NCBI GenBank assembly: GCA_013152585.1
Contig: JAADGC010000120.1
Coordinates: 23,324-56,570, forward strand
Source: Chloroflexota bacterium
GTDB lineage: Bacteria > Chloroflexota > Anaerolineae > J102
Length of the DNA: 33,247 bases
Direction: 5' to 3'
The notes below the pieces were generated by a model. The model ran no database searches and was not told the origin of the DNA. It was given only the letters and a program-made list of their open reading frames with translations. The position numbers and the translations under genes are program-made. Shown in pieces: positions 15,472-21,994 of the stretch (position 1 is the stretch's first letter; each line of letters begins with the position of its first letter).

Positions 15472-16302
15472 ATGACCCCTCCCAACCGCTCCCTCCTGGC
15501 TGCCTGGCTCCGGGCGATCCCACAATCGCGCCACGATCCCTGCCCGCTACACGAACTGCCCGGCGGAGACGTGATCGGCCAGGGCCTGGCACTGCTTTTG
15601 CAGACCTGGGGAGCGGTTGAATTTTCTGCCGCCGGCCTGCGCGCCACTTCGCAGCCAGCCACCTACTTTTTACACAGCCTGGCGGCCTGGGCCGAAAACG
15701 CCGGCGAAGTCATCCTGGATTGGTCCGAGCAATACGGCGCCCATCCCGATGCCGGCCTGCGTCACGGCACCAGCCTCGTCTACCTGCTGGAAAGCGAACG
15801 CCTGGCCCGCAACCCCACCGCTGATCCCATCCGTTTTACGCCAGCCGCCCAGATTCTCATCGTGCAGGCAGGGGAACCTCCCCGTTTTTTGTGCCAGTGG
15901 GACGGTCCCGGCGGGGCTTTTCAGCTCATCGGGGGCAGACAACGGATTGATCGGGATCAGATCGAAGCGATTCGGGATACCGCCCTGCGCGAGATGGAAG
16001 AAGAGCTGGCCGGGCAAGTCCACTATCGGCACGGCGATTTCGAGCTCATATTTCTGGCGGAATTTTCTGGCCCCAAACGTCTCTCTCCCTCCTTCGGCGC
16101 CCTCACTGCCTACCACTTCACCTTCTATCACGCTCTTGGCCTGAAATCCATCATTTTGGGTAGCCAGGATCGCTGGTTGACGCGAGCCGAGCTTTTGGCA
16201 GGCATCACCCACGATGGCAAAACCGTTCGCGGCAATCACATTCCTCAACTAGAACGGCTCCTTGGCTATTCCATCGAAGACCTCCCCCCATCCTTCGCTT
16301 AA
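15472..16302 (+). CDS. Nudix-domain protein with extra N-terminal domain
   Basis: This 276-residue protein has a C-terminal half (about 120-260) carrying a Nudix box variant, GGRQRID followed by REMEEELAG. It keeps the metal-binding RExxEE core but has Ala where the usual Gly of EExG stands. Nudix proteins hydrolyse nucleoside diphosphates linked to another group, or serve as ligand sensors. The N-terminal 120 residues are unrecognised; they look mostly helical and may form a binding module. The gene starts eight bases after the transcarbamylase-like gene and is clearly in its operon. How a Nudix protein fits a carbamoyl pathway is unclear: it could process a nucleotide by-product or act as a regulator. 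Confidence 0.72.
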   Translation: MTPPNRSLLAAWLRAIPQSRHDPCPLHELPGGDVIGQGLALLLQTWGAVEFSAAGLRATSQPATYFLHSLAAWAENAGEVILDWSEQYGAHPDAGLRHGTSLVYLLESERLARNPTADPIRFTPAAQILIVQAGEPPRFLCQWDGPGGAFQLIGGRQRIDRDQIEAIRDTALREMEEELAGQVHYRHGDFELIFLAEFSGPKRLSPSFGALTAYHFTFYHALGLKSIILGSQDRWLTRAELLAGITHDGKTVRGNHIPQLERLLGYSIEDLPPSFA

Positions 16303-16346
16303 CCAACCTTTTTACTCCATCATTCGTACACGAGGTTTGACATATC

Positions 16347-17324
16347 ATGCAAACAAACATGCGCGGGCTCGACATGATCACCACCCAGGAGTGGACCAAA
16401 GATCAGATCGATACCATTATGGAAATCGCTATGGACTTGAAAAAGAAGCGCGCCCTGGGCATCCCCCACGCTTATCTGCGCCACAAAGTCTTGGCGATGA
16501 TGTTCTTCTTCAGCTCCACCCGCACCCGCGGCTCTTTCGAGGCCGGTATGGCCCAGTTGGGCGGCCATCCCGCCTTCATCGATAGCCGCACCACCCAGAT
16601 CAAACATGGTGACACCACCAAAGAAATCGGCGACATCTTCGGCCGCTATTTCGACGGCATCGCCATCCGCGAAGTGACATGGGGCCAGGGCAACCGGTAC
16701 CTTCGTGACGTAGCCGAGGCCAGCCGTGCGCCCGTGCTGAACATGCAATGCGACATCTATCATCCCCACCAGATTCTGGCCGACCTGATGACCATTATCG
16801 AGAAGAAGGGCAACCCTCGCGGCAAGACCCTTACCGTGAGCTGGGCCTATGCTTCCAGCTATCTCAAACCCATCAGCGTACCGCAAAGCCTGATCCTGCT
16901 GGCGACCCGCTTCGGCATGAACGTACGCCTGGTGCGTCCCCCCGAGTTCAAACTGATGCCCGACATCGTGCAGCAGGCCCGCGACAACGCCCACCAGCAT
17001 CATGGCAACTTCGAGATTATGGAAGACTTCGAGGCTGGCATGGCGGGCAGCGATGTCATCTATGCCAAGAGTTGGGGGCCGCTATTGACCACTGCCGATC
17101 CTGACGAAGGCAAACGCATCAACGATCAGTACAAGGACTGGATTACCGACGAACGCCGTATCGCCATGGCCGCAGAGGATGCCATCTACATGCACCCCCT
17201 GCCCGCCGACCGCAACATCGAAGTCACCGACGGCGTCATCGATGGCCCGCATTCCGTCGTCTTCGATCAGGCTGAAAACCGTCTCCACGCCCAAAAGGCT
17301 GTGATGGCGCTGACGATGGCGTAG
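16347..17324 (+). CDS. Knotted-type carbamoyltransferase (YgeW / N-acetylornithine transcarbamylase group)
   Basis: This 325-residue transcarbamylase has STRTR at 57-61, the second-motif HPHQILAD at 139-146, and MHPLPADR at 282-289, followed by an AENRLHAQKA helix. The segment WAYASSYLKPISVPQ (166-180), with a conserved-looking SYxKPxSVPQ core, and the stretch GSDVIYAKSWGP (234-245) match the knotted transcarbamylases: N-acetyl- and N-succinylornithine transcarbamylases and E. coli YgeW. These have a looped chain instead of the SMG substrate loop of ordinary ornithine transcarbamylase. YgeW relatives have no proven substrate and are found with carbamate kinase and a PLP lyase, as here. The reaction is probably phosphorolysis of an N-carbamoyl amino acid to carbamoyl phosphate. 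It could instead be an arginine-biosynthetic enzyme, but no arg gene is adjacent. Confidence 0.82.
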   Translation: MQTNMRGLDMITTQEWTKDQIDTIMEIAMDLKKKRALGIPHAYLRHKVLAMMFFFSSTRTRGSFEAGMAQLGGHPAFIDSRTTQIKHGDTTKEIGDIFGRYFDGIAIREVTWGQGNRYLRDVAEASRAPVLNMQCDIYHPHQILADLMTIIEKKGNPRGKTLTVSWAYASSYLKPISVPQSLILLATRFGMNVRLVRPPEFKLMPDIVQQARDNAHQHHGNFEIMEDFEAGMAGSDVIYAKSWGPLLTTADPDEGKRINDQYKDWITDERRIAMAAEDAIYMHPLPADRNIEVTDGVIDGPHSVVFDQAENRLHAQKAVMALTMA

Positions 17325-17330
17325 GGAGTA

Positions 17331-17371
17331 GGTACAGGTAAACCAGTAAACCGGTAGACCAGGAAACCAGG
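17331..17371. repeat. Left GGTAAACC-type repeat array flanking the IVS gene
   Basis: Seven bases after the transcarbamylase stop comes a degenerate array of eight- to nine-base units: GGTACA, GGTAAACCA, GTAAACC, GGTAGACCA, GGAAACCA, GG. Its reverse complement closely matches the array at 17876-17918, so the two form imperfect inverted repeats of about 35-40 bases around the four-helix-bundle gene. Confidence 0.75.
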
Positions 17372-17381
17372 AATTGTTTGA

Positions 17382-17873
17382 ATGAACCCCGCTCGACTAG
17401 AAAGCCCGCCATCTGGAAAACGAGGATTCGAAGATCTTCGATTTTATCAGGAAGCGTTGGCTTTGCTAAAAACCTCATATTCATTGGCGAACCGCTTTCC
17501 AAAGATAGAACAGTACAACATGGCAGATCAGATCAGGAGGTCTGCCAGTAGTGTCACGCACAACATTGCGGAAGGATACGGGCGCTACCATTTTGCAGAC
17601 AGACTTCGCTTTTTCTATATTGCCCGCGGCTCGCTGGACGAAACACTGAATGGTTTCATCGAGGCAGGAGTTGTGGGCTACTGCGATGAAGAAACTGTTG
17701 ATCGGGCACGTGCGCTTGTTCATAGCATCCATCGCGGGCTGAATGGCTATATTGCCTTTGTACATCGCCAGCAACAAGGATCGGGCCTTTTTGGCGCAAC
17801 TTATGTGCGTGAAGATTCTCCAGTTTACCTGACAAACACTGAACCTACTATAAAAAACGAATCGCTCGATTAG
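17382..17873 (+). CDS. Four-helix-bundle protein (23S rRNA IVS / TIGR02436 type)
   Basis: This 163-residue protein belongs to the small four-helix-bundle family first seen in intervening sequences of 23S rRNA genes. The characteristic pieces are GFEDLRFYQEALALLKTSY, then QIRRSASSVTHNIAEGYGR, a helix with FFYIARGSLDET, and a last helix ending in a LNGYIAFV segment. The family forms pentameric barrels and includes the Avd accessory protein of diversity-generating retroelements; in isolated form its role is unknown, and nucleic-acid binding is likely from the basic surface of that family. The C-terminal 30 residues are not part of the bundle. No reverse transcriptase or variable gene is nearby, so it is not a retroelement here. 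It starts inside the cassette and ends two bases before the right repeat array. Confidence 0.85.
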   Translation: MNPARLESPPSGKRGFEDLRFYQEALALLKTSYSLANRFPKIEQYNMADQIRRSASSVTHNIAEGYGRYHFADRLRFFYIARGSLDETLNGFIEAGVVGYCDEETVDRARALVHSIHRGLNGYIAFVHRQQQGSGLFGATYVREDSPVYLTNTEPTIKNESLD

Positions 17874-17875
17874 CC

Positions 17876-17918
17876 CCGGTTTATCGGTCTACTGGTTTTA
17901 CCGGTTTCCTGGTTTACC
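17876..17918. repeat. Right repeat array, inverted copy of the left array
   Basis: CCGGTTTA, TCGGTCTACT, GGTTTTA, CCGGTTTCCT, GGTTTACC run consecutively. Read as reverse complement they repeat the order GGTAAACC / GGAAACC / GGTAAAACC / GTAGACC of the left array, including the one variant unit containing GGTCTAC (left: GTAGACC). Confidence 0.75.
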
Positions 17919-17956
17919 CTTAGACCCCAATTTACTCATCCATAAGGACACATCCC

Positions 17957-18913
17957 ATGACCAACCCCCAAAAAACCGCCGTCATCGCCATCGGCGGCAA
18001 TTCACTCATCAAAGATAAGCAGCATAGGACGGTGCAGGATCAGTACCAGGCTGCCAGCAAAACTGCCAGGCACATCGCGACCATGATCCAGCAGGGCTGG
18101 AATGTCGCCATTGGCCACGGCAACGGCCCCCAGGTGGGCTTTATCCTGCGCCGCTCGGAATTGGCGGCCCACGAACTGCACGAAGTGCCCCTGGACGTAT
18201 GCGGCGCCGATACCCAGGGCGCCATCGGCTATGCCCTGCAACAGAGTCTCTACAACCATTTTCTGGACATGGGCATCGATAAAAACGTCGTCACCGTGGT
18301 CACTCAGGTGGAAGTCGATACGGGCGATCCCGCCTTCCAGAATCCCTCCAAGCCTATCGGTTCGTTCATGGAAGAAGATCAGGCCATGAATCGCCGGGAT
18401 AAAGATGATTGGAATGTGGTGGAAGACGCTGGCCGGGGTTGGCGCCGGGTCGTCGCTTCCCCCCTGCCTACACGGATTGTAGAGGAAGTGGCAGTCAAGC
18501 AGCTCATGGCTGCCGGCATCATCGTGATCACGGTCGGTGGGGGCGGTATTCCGGTGGTCGCCGACGCCGACGGCAAGTTGCACGGCGTGGCAGCCGTAAT
18601 CGACAAGGACTTCGCCTCCAGCCTGCTGGCCACCCGCCTGCAAGCCGATGTCTTCATCATCAGCACCGCGGTCGAGAAAGTGGCGCTCCATTTTGGTCAG
18701 CCCAACCAGCAATGGCTCGATCACCTGACCCTGGCCGAGGCCAAAGCCTATCTGGCCGAGGGCACGCACTTTGCCAAAGGCAGCATGGCTCCTAAAATTC
18801 AGGCGGTCATCAACTTCCTGGAAGCGGGCGGAGAGAAGGCCATCATCACCGATCCGTCGAACATCACCCGCGCTCTGGCCGGCGAGACCGGTACGGTCAT
18901 TACGCGGGAGTAG
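17957..18913 (+). CDS. arcC: Carbamate kinase
   Basis: This 318-residue amino-acid-kinase-fold enzyme interconverts carbamoyl phosphate + ADP and carbamate + ATP. Diagnostic segments are AIGGNSLIKD at the N-terminus, GHGNGPQVGFILRRSE, a GADTQGAIGYALQQ helix that binds substrate, VVASPLPTRIVE, the nucleotide-site GGGGIPVV, and VIDKDFASSLLAT. Length and motifs fit ArcC/YqeA exactly. In catabolic operons it makes ATP from carbamoyl phosphate released by a transcarbamylase running backwards, which fits the two transcarbamylase-like genes upstream. The ATG follows AAGGA by eight bases. The arginine deiminase gene (arcA) that would mark the classical pathway is absent from the window. Confidence 0.95.
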   Translation: MTNPQKTAVIAIGGNSLIKDKQHRTVQDQYQAASKTARHIATMIQQGWNVAIGHGNGPQVGFILRRSELAAHELHEVPLDVCGADTQGAIGYALQQSLYNHFLDMGIDKNVVTVVTQVEVDTGDPAFQNPSKPIGSFMEEDQAMNRRDKDDWNVVEDAGRGWRRVVASPLPTRIVEEVAVKQLMAAGIIVITVGGGGIPVVADADGKLHGVAAVIDKDFASSLLATRLQADVFIISTAVEKVALHFGQPNQQWLDHLTLAEAKAYLAEGTHFAKGSMAPKIQAVINFLEAGGEKAIITDPSNITRALAGETGTVITRE

Positions 18914-18915
18914 TC

Positions 18916-18925
18916 TGGTCGACCA
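18916..18925. promoter_or_regulatory. TGGTCGACCA palindrome between arcC and thrC
   Basis: A perfect 10-base palindrome, TGGTCGACCA, lies two bases after the arcC stop. Its TGGT/ACCA halves resemble operators of GntR/UTRA regulators, so it could be a second site for the regulator encoded at 13721. It could equally be chance in a GC-rich sequence. Confidence 0.25.
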
Positions 18926-18943
18926 CCACGACAGAAACTAACC

Positions 18944-20197
18944 ATGAACCACATCAAACACCTTAAATGCGTCATCTGCGGCAAAACATATCAGCCTGAC
19001 GAGGTGGATTACGTCTGCCCCGACCACGGCGCCGAGGGCATTCTCGACGTTGTGTACGACTACGACGTCATTCGCCAGAACATCAGCCGCGAAACCCTGG
19101 CCGGGAACAAGGATACCACCATCTGGCGCTACAAGCCCCTGCTGCCCGTCGAGCCGGATTCCCCCGTGCCACCGCTGACCGTGGGCGGGACGCCTCTTTA
19201 CGATGCCCCGCGGCTGGCCGCGGGTCTGGGCCTGAAGCATGTGTGGATCAAGGATGACGGTCGGGAGCCGACCGCCTCCTTCAAAGACCGTGCCAGCGCC
19301 ATCGCCGTGGTCAAGGCGCAGGAAAAAGGCGCCGAAATCATCACCACTGCCAGCACCGGCAATGCCGCCGCCGCCCTCAGCGGCCTCTGCGCCAGTGTCG
19401 ACCAGCCCAATGTCATCTTCGTGCCCAAGAGTGCGCCCCAGGCCAAGATCGCCCAATTGCTCGTCTTCGGATCTACCGTCATGCTGGTGGATGGCACCTA
19501 CGACGATGCCTTCGAACTGTGCCTGGAGGCGGCGGATGAGTATGGTTGGTACAACCGTAACACCGGCTTCAACCCCTACATGTCGGAGGGCAAGAAGACG
19601 GTCAGCTACGAGATATGCGAACAACTGGGCTGGGATGCACCCGACGTCCTCTTCGTCAGTGTGGGCGATGGCTGCATCATCGGCGGCGTACACAAAGGAC
19701 TCAAGGATCTGCTGGCCCTGGGCTGGATCGACAAGATGCCCCGTATCATCGGCGTGCAGGCCGAGGGCAGCAATTACATGGCCGAAGCCTGGACCCGGGG
19801 CGAGGATGTGCTGACCAAGCCCCCCATCCAGGCCGAAACCGTCGCCGACAGCATCAGTGCCGGCCTGCCCCGCGACCGGATCAAGGCCATGGCTGCTGTC
19901 ACCGAAACAGACGGGGCGTACATCACCGTCAGTGATGAAGAAATCCTGGCGGCTATCGTCGTCCAGGCCCGCGGCAGCGGTGTGTTTGGCGAACCGGCCG
20001 GTGCTGCCGCTTACGCCGGATTGGTGAAAGCGGTAGAGATGGGCCTGGTTTCGCCCCAAGATCGCATCGTCGTCATCAACACCGGCAACGGTCTCAAAGA
20101 TATAGCCGGCGCCATGAAAAGCGTCGAGATGGACGGCACCGAGCCTTATCTCGTCAAACCCAGCCTGGAAGATGTAAAGCGGGCGCTTGGCGCTTGA
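18944..20197 (+). CDS. thrC: Threonine synthase family PLP enzyme
   Basis: This 417-residue fold-type-II PLP enzyme has a small N-terminal zinc-ribbon-like segment with CVIC and a later Cys-Pro-Asp-His, as in archaeal- and Thermus-type threonine synthases. The PLP lysine is Lys114 in EPTASFKDRAS; TASTGNAAAALSGL is the Asn loop that holds the cofactor ring. SVGDGCIIGGV is the phosphate loop, and GVFGEPAGAAAYAGL is near the C-terminus. The usual reaction is O-phosphohomoserine to threonine, and lysC, hom and asd lie in the same window. Yet it sits 30 bases behind carbamate kinase in a catabolic-looking cluster, so a lyase reaction analogous to YgeX (diaminopropionate ammonia-lyase) is an alternative. 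No homoserine kinase gene is seen. The start lacks a clear ribosome-binding site. Confidence 0.82.
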   Translation: MNHIKHLKCVICGKTYQPDEVDYVCPDHGAEGILDVVYDYDVIRQNISRETLAGNKDTTIWRYKPLLPVEPDSPVPPLTVGGTPLYDAPRLAAGLGLKHVWIKDDGREPTASFKDRASAIAVVKAQEKGAEIITTASTGNAAAALSGLCASVDQPNVIFVPKSAPQAKIAQLLVFGSTVMLVDGTYDDAFELCLEAADEYGWYNRNTGFNPYMSEGKKTVSYEICEQLGWDAPDVLFVSVGDGCIIGGVHKGLKDLLALGWIDKMPRIIGVQAEGSNYMAEAWTRGEDVLTKPPIQAETVADSISAGLPRDRIKAMAAVTETDGAYITVSDEEILAAIVVQARGSGVFGEPAGAAAYAGLVKAVEMGLVSPQDRIVVINTGNGLKDIAGAMKSVEMDGTEPYLVKPSLEDVKRALGA

Positions 20198-20221
20198 TTT
20201 TGTGCGGCAAAACGCTATACA
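20194..20221 (+). promoter_or_regulatory. Promoter-like sequence before the antitoxin relic
   Basis: TTGATT (20194-20199), a 16-base spacer and TATACA (20216-20221) overlap the thrC stop. They precede the relic gene at 20251, which has AGGAG three bases or so upstream. This promoter may also serve the downstream PLP-enzyme gene. Confidence 0.4.
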
Positions 20222-20250
20222 ATTGCCGTACAATTATCATTTACCAGGAG

Positions 20251-20365
20251 ATGGAAAAAGCCTAAGACATCTGTCATTACAGCCCGCGTCGAACCCGAAC
20301 TCAAGGAAGAAGCCGAGAAAGTCATTTCGCAGGTCGGACTAACAATGTCCCAAGCGATGAATTAA
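20251..20365 (+). pseudogene. RelB/DinJ-type antitoxin relic, frameshifted and truncated
   Basis: From the base after the ATG at 20251, the frame starting at 20252 reads KTSVITARVEPELKEEAEKV and then ISQVGLTMSQAMN before a stop at 20363. This is the characteristic ribbon-helix-helix N-terminus of RelB/DinJ antitoxins, normally about 85-95 residues and continuing with an IxLFL-type helix. The ATG is out of frame by one base: ATGGAAAAAG contains one extra base, probably in the A run, and as written reads M-E-K-A-stop. The C-terminal toxin-binding half is lost, and no RelE/YafQ toxin gene follows before the next gene at 20437. It is therefore a dead fragment left between thrC and the last operon gene. 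Confidence 0.75.
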
Positions 20366-20436
20366 TTCTAATTCGTACAGGCAGCCACGCCCAGCTATTC
20401 CAAAAATAACATTCACCTCTTTTTTAAGGACTCACC

Positions 20437-21924
20437 ATGTCTAACTTTAATCTGATCGATCTGACTATCCACGACGAAACGGCGCTGGAACATGCCGTCC
20501 AGCGCGCCCGCGAACGCAATATCATCATCCCCACCTTCAAGCAACAAAAGCACCCCGAACTGATCCCCGACAAAATCAAAGCGAAGTTGCAGGAAGTGGG
20601 CTTGTGGGACTTGAATCCCCTGAATCTCTTCCGCATCACCTGGCACAACGAGCCTGTCGCCAGCGGCGGCGGCTACAACGGCGTCAACATCATCGAGTTC
20701 CCCAAAGAACTGACCGGTGTGGACGCCCGTATCGTCACCCTGGTAGGCAAGTGGTTCCCCACCGGCGCCCACAAAGTCGGGGCGGCCTTTGGCTGTCTGG
20801 CCCCGCGGCTGGTCACGGGCCAGTTCGACCCCACCACCCAAAAAGCTGTCTGGCCCTCCACCGGCAATTATTGCCGCGGCGGCGCCTATGATTCCAACCT
20901 GCTGGCCTGCCAGTCCATCGCCATCCTGCCGGAAGGCATGAGCAAAGAACGCTTTGATTGGCTGGCCCAGGTAGCGGGCGAGGTCATTGCCACCCCCGGT
21001 TCCGAGAGCAATGTCAAAGAGATCTTCGATAAATGCTGGGAACTGCGGCAGTCGGGCGAAGATGTGGCCATCTTCAACCAGTTCGAGGAATTTGGCAACT
21101 ACCTCTGGCATTACGAGGTCACCGGCGCCGCCATGATGGAAGTGCTGAAGCAGATCATGGGATCGGACGACACCTACCGCGGCGTGGCTCTGAACACCGG
21201 TTCTGGCGGCACCCTGGCTTGTGGCGATTACATGAAAGAACAATTCCCCGCCAGTAAGATCGCGGCCAGCGAAGCCTTGCAATGCCCCACGCTGCTGAAA
21301 AACGGCTTCGGCGCCCATCGCATCGAAGGCATTGGCGACAAGCACGTCCCCTGGATCCACAATGTCAAGAACACCGACATGGTGGTCGCCATCGATGACG
21401 CCGCCACCATCGGCCTCATGCGCCTGTTCAATGAGCCTGTGGGCCAGGAATACCTCATCGAGCAGGGCGTACCCGCCGAAACCATCGCCCAACTACCTCA
21501 GCTCGGCATCTCCAGCATCGCCAATATGCTGGCTGCCATCAAGATGGCCAAATACTACGAGCTGGGCGCCAACGACATTGTCTTGACCGTGGCCACCGAC
21601 TCCATGGAAATGTATGCCAGCCGTATCGAAGAGTATCGCCAGAGCGAAGGCGAATTCACAGAAGTCGCTGCCGCAGCCCGCTTCCATCGCTATCTGCTGG
21701 GCGCAGGTCTCGACAATTTGCAAGAACTCACCTACGCTGACCGCAAACGCATCCACAACCTGAAATACTTCACCTGGGTGGAGCAACAAGGCAAAACCTA
21801 CGAAGAAATTCAGGCGCAGTGGTACGAACCCGATTACTGGACCAGCCTTCACGGCCGCGCCGACGAAATCGATGCCCTCATCGAAGAATTCAATCGTCGT
21901 GTCGGCCTGTTAGACGCACTATAG
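20437..21924 (+). CDS. Uncharacterised fold-type-II PLP-dependent enzyme (495 residues)
   Basis: This is a 495-residue relative of the tryptophan-synthase-beta/cysteine-synthase superfamily. The probable PLP lysine is Lys113 in FPTGAHKVGAAFGC. The cofactor Asn loop appears as PSTGNYCRGGAYDSN (140-154), and the phosphate-binding loop as NTGSGGTL (253-260). The protein is longer than cysteine synthase (about 310) or TrpB (about 400), with an extended N-terminus and a long C-terminal region rich in acidic residues. There is no trpA or cys gene nearby. As the last gene of a transcarbamylase/carbamate kinase cluster, it may remove or exchange a side-chain group of the amino acid freed by the transcarbamylases. 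That is inference: the reaction is not known to me. AAGGA precedes the ATG by eight bases; a strong terminator follows. Confidence 0.8.
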   Translation: MSNFNLIDLTIHDETALEHAVQRARERNIIIPTFKQQKHPELIPDKIKAKLQEVGLWDLNPLNLFRITWHNEPVASGGGYNGVNIIEFPKELTGVDARIVTLVGKWFPTGAHKVGAAFGCLAPRLVTGQFDPTTQKAVWPSTGNYCRGGAYDSNLLACQSIAILPEGMSKERFDWLAQVAGEVIATPGSESNVKEIFDKCWELRQSGEDVAIFNQFEEFGNYLWHYEVTGAAMMEVLKQIMGSDDTYRGVALNTGSGGTLACGDYMKEQFPASKIAASEALQCPTLLKNGFGAHRIEGIGDKHVPWIHNVKNTDMVVAIDDAATIGLMRLFNEPVGQEYLIEQGVPAETIAQLPQLGISSIANMLAAIKMAKYYELGANDIVLTVATDSMEMYASRIEEYRQSEGEFTEVAAAARFHRYLLGAGLDNLQELTYADRKRIHNLKYFTWVEQQGKTYEEIQAQWYEPDYWTSLHGRADEIDALIEEFNRRVGLLDAL

Positions 21925-21934
21925 ACAGAGCAAA

Positions 21935-21971
21935 AGAGGCAGTCCCCAGACATGAGGGCTGCCTCTTTTTT
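21935..21971 (+). terminator. Intrinsic terminator of the carbamoyl/PLP cluster
   Basis: AGAGGCAG (21935-21942) pairs with CTGCCTCT (21959-21966); CCC and GGG extend the stem past one bulged T. A run of six T residues follows. It begins 10 bases after the stop codon of the PLP enzyme gene and is the clear end of that operon. Confidence 0.88.
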
Positions 21972-21994
21972 ATGCCCCGGGAGAAGTGTTACCC

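Larger units (their letters stand above)
17331..17918 (+). mobile_element. IVS four-helix-bundle cassette with inverted repeat ends
   Basis: A 588-base unit made of a left repeat array, one gene and a right repeat array is inserted between two operon genes that would otherwise be close neighbours (transcarbamylase stop 17324, carbamate kinase start 17957). The gene has lower GC than its surroundings. No transposase or reverse transcriptase is present. I infer a non-autonomous inserted unit related to the intervening sequences known in 23S rRNA genes; target-site duplication was not identified. Confidence 0.5.

Noticed and set aside
17382-17873. Diversity-generating retroelement (the four-helix-bundle protein as Avd)
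   Set aside because: No reverse transcriptase, template repeat or variable-repeat target gene is present nearby.
17331-17918. CRISPR array from the repeated GGTAAACC units
   Set aside because: Units are only eight to nine bases, adjacent and degenerate, with no spacers of regular length and no cas genes.
14510-18913. Arginine deiminase (arcABC) pathway
   Set aside because: Carbamate kinase is present, but there is no arcA or arcD-like antiporter, and the transcarbamylases are not of the ordinary ornithine type.
18938-20233. Open frame of 431 codons on the minus strand opposite thrC
   Set aside because: It lies exactly antisense to a well-supported PLP enzyme gene, has Gly/Asp/His-rich composition typical of antisense reading of GC-rich genes, and shows no family motif.
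20413-21492. Open frame of 359 codons on the minus strand opposite the last PLP gene
   Set aside because: Antisense shadow with the same skewed composition; no recognisable domain.
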